Assembly (NCBI GenBank): GCA_037367405.1
Contig: JAZKJV010009774.1
Coordinates: forward strand, 403,001-467,000
Direction of reading: 5' to 3'
Origin: Ottelia alismoides
Taxonomy: Eukaryota; Streptophyta; Magnoliopsida; Alismatales; Hydrocharitaceae
Length of the DNA stretch: 64,000 bases
Every line of letters begins with the position of its first letter. Positions within the stretch are counted from its first letter, which is position 1. Positions 58,461 through 64,000 of the stretch are shown here, one piece after another. The translations under genes and the position numbers were made by a program. The notes under the pieces are model-generated. The model did not search any database. It saw only the letters and a program-made list of their open reading frames with translations, and was not told the origin of the DNA.

Positions 58461-59108
58461 AGTAATAAAGCACGAATGGGGTAAATGATTTGACTCTGGA
58501 GGATGGTGATCGGAGCTGAGTTGAAGATCCAAATCAAGGGTGATTCGCTCTCAGCTACGATGGATGGCACCCTATCACATCATGTCTCTTCGGGGACCAA
58601 CTTTGGGAGAGAAATTAAAATGAATATGGATCATATCGCAATAAGAGGAGGAGGCGATTAATAAATAGTTTTGACTCTGATGAGATTTTAATTTAAAAAT
58701 GCGAGCGTATCGAGCGAAATTGGTGGATCTGATGAGTCAGTGACGGAGTCAGTTGTTAGTGCTGAAATTTTGGAGAAGAAATCGAGTTGAGTTAATAAGT
58801 TACACGTACATGAAAATTGGGGAGAAGAGTAGACGACAAGTGAAATACATAGTAAAAAAACAAAGAAAATGAATATAAAAATTATATACATACAATATAC
58901 ATAGGTATCATATACAATAGTACCCAAAAATCCACATTTCACATCTTAACTATGATTTCTATGAAAACACCTCCATTTTAAAGATTATTTAAATGAAGCA
59001 TGGAGGTGTTTTCATAGAAACACCTCCATGCTTTATCTTTACACTAATTTCAATGAGGTATTCTAATCTAAAATAAATGAATAAAGATGATGAAATGCAG
59101 ATCCATCA
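58461..59108 (-). repeat. partial LTR with duplicated segment and cruciform-forming palindrome
   Basis: 58870-58991 repeats 57810-57913 (CACATTTCACATCTTAACTA..., GAAAACACCTCCATTTTAAAG), and 59061-59108 repeats 58413-58460, so this is a second, internally shorter LTR end of the same family. Minus TGATGGATCTGC starts at 59108, preceded by purine-rich AAAGATAAAGCATAAAGGGA. 58461-58860 is not assigned. Confidence 0.5.
58996..59032. repeat. perfect palindrome AAGCATGGAGGTGTTT
   Basis: AAGCATGGAGGTGTTT, a short TCATAG spacer, then AAACACCTCCATGCTT: 16-bp perfect arms. A third copy of the arm (GAAAACACCTCCATTTTAAAG) lies just upstream at 58960-58985, so alternative hairpins can form. Confidence 0.8.
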
Positions 59109-59870
59109 TCCCTTTATGCTTTATCTTTGCTAGTCCCTTTTCAAACACTTATTTGAAGTATAAGTGACTAAAAGAAAATGAATAAAGGAAAATCAAAGAA
59201 CATAGAACATGATAACCGGTGTTTTGGGAGCATTTAATAGAGTTATTGGTGTAGAAAAATCGCTCCGAGGCAAAACCTTGATTGACCAAATAAAAATCCG
59301 ATAAAATAATAGAGAGATAAAATGAATTAAATTAGTTTCTTTTCTATTTTATACTACACTGTATTATTTATCCATGTAAGTGTGCATGGGTCTAACTCGA
59401 GGAGGCATAATAGAAATATCACGGTTTTTAAGAAAAGAAGAGAAATTTCATGATTTTTATTTCTTCTTGAAAAGTTAAGAAAAGAGCTCAAAACGAATAC
59501 AAGTTTAGAAAATCAAAACAAGAAAAATACACAATGAGAATTTACGAAACTACCAAGAAACTTCGCTAGAGTAGTTGTGTAACTACCCTAGAAAAATCGA
59601 TGAAAAATAATATCGAAAAGAGGTCCAATTGTATCCTACATTACATGGGTAGAAATGCAAGAACAATAAAAGAGTATGTTACAAAAAGGTCCTTGTACAA
59701 GGACTTGAATGAAAGGAAAATAAAATATAGTATGTTTAGGTCCCTAAGTAGGGACCTAAACGTAATTCTAGAAACTTTTGGAGTGCTATGGAATTCTGGA
59801 GCTTCTTAGGCCTTCTTGTGCAAATGTTCTATCTCTTCGGATCTGAACGGTCTGGATTAGATGGCTGATG
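59109..59870. other. short unassigned interior between LTR fragments
   Basis: No protein motif. It carries two small palindromes, GTCCTTGTACAAGGAC (59689-59704) and TTTAGGTCCCTA with its complement (59735-59760). The same GGTCC...GGAC theme occurs in the LARD LTR near 25244, so part of this may be diverged LTR. Confidence 0.4.
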
Positions 59871-62110
59871 AACGTCAAATTTTCCTCTATAATAATAAGT
59901 AATTGTCGTAGTATAGGAAGCAAATTTGGTTCCTCAAAAACCACAATCTTTGAATGTTGTGGAATATTTGTTACTTGGCAAGTCTACCAAGGTCGAAGAA
60001 ATGGAACAGTGATTCTTAATTGTGCGGTTTTAAATTAAATTACGTAATTAGTTAATGGTTGATCAATTTCTGTGTTGGGACAATATAATACACTGCAATT
60101 ATGAAGATGCGATGCGAAGAAAATAAACAGAGAGAATTATGCCCAAGATATGTGATTTGAAAAGTCTACAATTGATGCTTTAGGTTAATAAATTGATGCT
60201 CATATTTATGTCTTTGATTCATTTCCTCGAATAGTCTACAATAATCTTAGAGTTGATGTAAATTAATCCCCTATGAAAACTAAACTATTGAATCAATGAT
60301 TACAAGGGTTTAATCAGATTAAAATCATCATCCGAATTCCTGCAAAAATTATCATTAATTTCTCAAGCATAAATATGTCAAAATTAGCTTGCATATGTCA
60401 ACAGAGAACATTAATTGATAATTATCTATAAATAACCTTATATTTGTTCACAAACTATGCTAACTGGTAGAGCATGAAAAGAGCTTCAAAATGACATATT
60501 ATATGCTAAAAACGGAGTTCGTATGAGAAAGATATGCTAAAATGAAATTGCAGGGACTAAAATGTAAATAAAATAAAGTTTTCCATCAAGAAGGTTCCTG
60601 AAAGGACTTATCTGCAATTTCTGAAAGTTGGGGGGGGGGGGGAGGGGGGTCCTCTACAATTTACCCCTGGTGGGGATATATCTGAAATTTCAGGAACTTC
60701 CGAGGGCCTTGTTGCAATTTGCCCCTGGACGCGCGTGCCTTGCACGTGCCTATGGAGGCTCGGGTCCGGGGCGGAGGCTCAGGGGTGGCCGATCCTGAGG
60801 TTTGGGTCCGGGCCTGAGGTTCGGAGCCCCAAACCAAAGGCTCAAATGACGAGGAGGTGGTTTGGCGGTTTGGGGGAACCGAGGCGGAGGCTCGAGGGCG
60901 AGGCTCGACTAGTGAATGTGTGGAGGCTCGTGAGCCGTTGGATCAAGGGATAATGCCCTGATCCAATGGTGACTGAAAAGTGGCCCCGACCAGGCGAGGA
61001 CGTGGCCCGGTCGAGCACACGGAGCCGAGTAGAGGCCGGAGAGCGGGGCCCTTGTTAGGGCGGCTCCCAGGCGACACACGCCCGAGGGAGGTGGAGGGCT
61101 GCTGTGGCTTCCAGAAGGCGGTGGATTTGAGGTTGGAGCCGTGCATGGTGGTGGTGCGGTTGGCAGAGCTGGTCGAGTAGGGGTTCGACGGCAGAGGTCG
61201 GAGGCACACGGTGGAGCTCGACGGCGGTGGCTACTGACGGTAACAAAGGGTGATGGTGAGAGGCGTGGCGCCCTTGCGAAGGCGCAAAGGGTGGTTGTTG
61301 GAGAGGTGAAGAGCGAGCAGAAGGGGGGGGGGGTTTGCCTGACATGGAGGAGCAGAAGCTCGCTCCCGGTTCTTGCTTCAACCTTGGAGGTGAACCTATG
61401 GAAGCTCGCTGATTGGAGGAACAGAGGACGAAAGCCTCTGGATCGCACCACAACCGTCGTCGAGCTGTTGTCACCTATTCTCAGGGAAGAAGGGTGGATC
61501 CCTGAAAGGGTAGGAGCGGCAGGGTTTTATAGGAGCGAGGTGGGCGGCGGTTACGTGAGGGAGAGGCCGACCTCGTAACGGCCGGAGAAGGGAGGTGGTG
61601 CGACGACAGTTACATGTAGAGCATGGGCCGAGAAACGGCTGAGTAGGGCGCGGAGGGGGCATGAACGGCTGGAGGAAGGTGATGGTGGGGGTCACGTGCT
61701 GGGCACGTGACCCGACGGTCTGGAGAGAGGAAGTGGGGGTGCCATATGGCACGCCTAGGAGCTGCCACGTGGCGCCCCCAAAAAAATTTCAAAATTTAAC
61801 GATAAAGAAAAATGAAAAAGATATAAGAGGATACCTCAGATCGAAAAATTTCCTTTACAAAAGTTGTTCGTATTGATGAGATCTACAACTTCCATGAAGG
61901 ACCCTGGTGCAAAAAAGATCACCTGTGTGAAGTGGTATTTTTGGTGAAGAAGAAATAAAATTAAAAGGGTTAATTATGTACTTACAAATTCAGGTCAAAA
62001 ATAGCAAAAAGTTTAAATGCGCAAAAGATACCCAAAACCCAACTTTCACATATGATCTCCAAATTTTACGAAATTGATCTTGTTTTGAAGGTATTTGAAA
62101 ATGGAGTACT
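59871..62110 (-). repeat. GC-rich gypsy LTR related to the LARD LTR, truncated
   Basis: Blocks match the LARD LTR in order: TTACTTGG..AAG..TACCAAGGTCGAA, AGATATGCTA.AATGAAA, AAAATAAA, GCGTGCC..GCACGTGCC, GGAGGCTCGG, and TTGATGAGATCTACAA. The GC-rich centre (60700-61760) is open in several frames (minus 60909-61451, 61055-61474) without domains. Poly-G runs lie at 60630-60652 and 61321-61333. It ends near 62110 where a TIR-like sequence begins. Confidence 0.55.
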
Positions 62111-62883
62111 TTAAGGGTGCGTTTGGTTGGGGGTGTGACCCGGGTCGGGCGAGGTCACCCACCCCCTACCCCCCCACCGTGTGAATTAGGCTTTTGGTGG
62201 ATTGCGAAGGCACCCCCGGTGATTCGAAATCGCGTTCCCAACGCCTGCCGATCTGTCCCATCAGTTGGCAAGTTGTCCCCCACTTTATCGAATACCACAC
62301 CCGTTCCCCTTCCTCCTCCCCCAAAACCCGGCGATGTTTGTTCCCCCTTTCCTATACCCCCGACCCCTTTTCTCCTCCTTTTGCAGGGCTACCATTTCCT
62401 TCAAGTAGAAAACACGAAGCCGATTGTCGTCTTCTCCGTGATGCAGCAAGCATGCCTTCTCCCCTCTTGTGCTGGAATCGACGCATCAATCCCATCATCC
62501 AGAGCTTTGCCGCACCACGATGGAGCAACGAGCATCCTCGTGGTGAATCTACAACACCGTTAGTGTCTCCTCTACCATTGAGGGGCGGAAGGAGGACAAG
62601 GCAGATCGAGGAGGAGCTTTACCCCTATAAAATTGGTGAAATATTGGTATGGGCTTTGGCATATGAAGGAGTTCCATCTGAAGTGGAGGAGTTGCAGCCG
62701 ATTGTGAGAACCCTCACCCATTTCCTTGGCAGGTAGATCTTCCAAACCCCCCTTCTTCTCTATTTTCCGATTCGAATGAGCTATTTTGATCTACGGTGCC
62801 TTCGTGGGGGAGATTTTCTTGGTCATGTGTACCCAATTTTGTGGGTGTGCATAGTGGTCACGGTCATTATGTTAAGCAGTGAC

Positions 62884-63212
62884 AGATCGATCCCATTTGT
62901 TGTTTTAGGTCACCCGATCTCCCTGATTCGTGGGTGTTGATTTACAACAATATGGGAGAACCATTATCTGCTTGTAGCCTAGATAACATGTGGCCGTGCA
63001 CCCCCGATAGATCGGTACCATGTACCTTAAACAACATTTTGACAGAGACATATTACCACGATGTTGCTGTGCGTAGTTCTTAGGTTCATCGTGTTAAGTA
63101 CTGATAGATCGATCCCATTTGTGATTTTAGGTCACCCCATCTCCCTGACTTCGTGGTTTTAGATCGATCCCATTTGTGGTTTTAGGTCACTAGATCTCCC
63201 CGACTTCGTCCG
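62884..63212. repeat. dispersed and tandem ~50-bp repeats (GATCGATCCCATTTGT unit)
   Basis: Three copies of GATCGATCCCATTTGT followed by TTTTAGGTCAC and ATCTCCC at about 62886, 63108 and 63163; the last two are adjacent. Non-coding, inside the candidate DNA element. Confidence 0.7.
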
Positions 63213-63394
63213 ATTTCATTTAGGACATTTTGCGAGAAACAGACCATGGCTTGCAGTTTAGAAAACATATGGCTGTGTAGCAGAATATGAAATCTAGGAG
63301 GATGGATTTGAATCATATTATTGAAAAGTTTCTTGAGGTAGGAGTCATAAAATGTTTTCTCTATGATCAACGCATAACTGTTAATGGTTAAGAG

Positions 63395-64000
63395 ACAGAA
63401 TATGAATTCTAGGAGGATTGATGTTAGTCATGATTTATGCAAAATAGGGGGATTGATGTTAGTCATAATCTAGGAGGATTTATAACGAAATTCAGTCTTG
63501 GGTAGAGGGGGGCTGAGCATATATTATAATGAAGCAACTGTTAATACCACTATAGGTTATAGATGTTCCAGGTAGTTCATTCCTTTTTAGCTTCCATGAT
63601 TAGAGGCAGAAGCTATCAGTCGTCGATGTTGTTTATAATAGAATTTTATGTCTGTAGTAAGTTCTTCTTTAAGTTATTTAAACCTATTCCAAAGAGGCTG
63701 AGGTTTTGTAGCTGAACAAAAATTTTATTGGATTTTAATGGAACTGTATTGCAACTATCGCCCATTTTCTTGTTTACGTTTTGAAAGTTCTGATGTTGGT
63801 AGCTGGAGAGATTACGCTTTGGTTTACATGGTTACATGTTGGTAGGTGTATTATGATTCGATTCTAATTTGATGGTCATTTACGTTTTGTAGATGGAGAG
63901 ATTGCGCTATGGCTGTGATGGTTAAATGTTGGTAGCTGGATTACGATTTGATTCTCAAATGTTGTGGGTAATTGGGAAAACCTTCGTATGAATAGTCGTA
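63395..64000. repeat. short tandem duplications at the right end of the window
   Basis: GGAGGATTGATGTTAGTCAT is repeated with changes at 63412-63480. A unit of about 110 bp containing GATGTTGGTAGCTGGAGAGATTACGC recurs imperfectly at 63791 and 63887. No gene is recognised in this stretch. Confidence 0.55.

Larger units (their letters stand above)
62115..64000 (+). mobile_element. probable left end of a PIF/Harbinger-like DNA element
   Basis: GTACTTTAA then GGGTGCGTTTGGTTGGGGG: a TIR of the GGG(N)TGTTTGGTT type after TTAA, fitting the TWA target duplication of PIF/Harbinger elements. It interrupts LTR-like sequence. A GTGACC...GGTCAC inverted pair follows. Proline-rich ORFs (62117-62563, 62194-62736) have no known domain. 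No transposase is seen inside the window and the right end lies outside it. Confidence 0.4.

Noticed and set aside
60909..61578. Overlapping ORFs on both strands in the GC-rich LTR at 59871-62110
   Set aside because: Same reason: LTR sequence, GC bias, no motif, and mutually overlapping frames on both strands.
62117..62736. Proline-rich ORFs as a real gene near the right end
   Set aside because: Two overlapping frames, no recognised domain, starting within a TIR-like sequence. Not supportable as a protein-coding gene from this window alone.

Overview
This window is flowering-plant nuclear DNA: split genes with GT-AG introns, long-LTR Ty1/copia and Ty3/gypsy (Athila-like) retrotransposons, an RTE-clade LINE and hairpin MITE-like insertions. 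The species cannot be told from the sequence. The only cellular gene I can support is the 3' part of a KORRIGAN-type membrane-anchored endo-1,4-beta-glucanase (GH9) on the + strand, in three exons at 4347-4482, 4559-4731 and 11643-12035. These encode the last 233 residues, read without a stop, and keep both GH9 active-site signatures. Upstream exons lie off the left edge. Nearly everything else is transposable-element sequence, mostly on the minus strand and mostly broken.

Layout. 343-3893: a decayed copia element (copia-1, minus) with short LTRs, an initiator-Met PBS, gag, protease/pre-integrase, integrase and RNase H, but no RT; it probably sits in an upstream intron of the glucanase gene. 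4347-12035: the glucanase gene. Its last intron (6.9 kb) holds a copia element with 2.4-kb LTRs (copia-2, 4932-11405) inserted at or near the centre of a roughly 200-bp palindromic MITE-like element. 12036-13680: downstream flank, nothing recognised. 13680-19560: copia-3, a diverged relative of copia-2, whose RT is split by a hairpin insertion flanked by duplicated (CT)n(AT)n tracts.

20751-58460: an Athila-like gypsy array on the minus strand. Three gag-bearing interiors (A 20751-24596, B 33126-37458, C 39246-43530) alternate with truncated LTRs at a period of about 6.1 kb. They are followed by a more complete but pol-deleted relative (D, 49433-54730) with its own PBS and a 3.7-kb LTR. Later insertions interrupt the array: a non-coding LARD-type gypsy element with 3-kb LTRs (24597-31649) and a nearly full-length RTE LINE (44025-47330) with a 15-bp target duplication. 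58461-62110: further LTR fragments, including a GC-rich one. 62115 to the window end: the probable left end of a PIF/Harbinger-like DNA element, with short tandem repeats.

I see no operon, CRISPR array, tRNA or rRNA gene, or defence system. The notable points are structural: nested insertion into palindromes, a common breakpoint in a tandem LTR array, and C-to-T-type decay of the retroelements.
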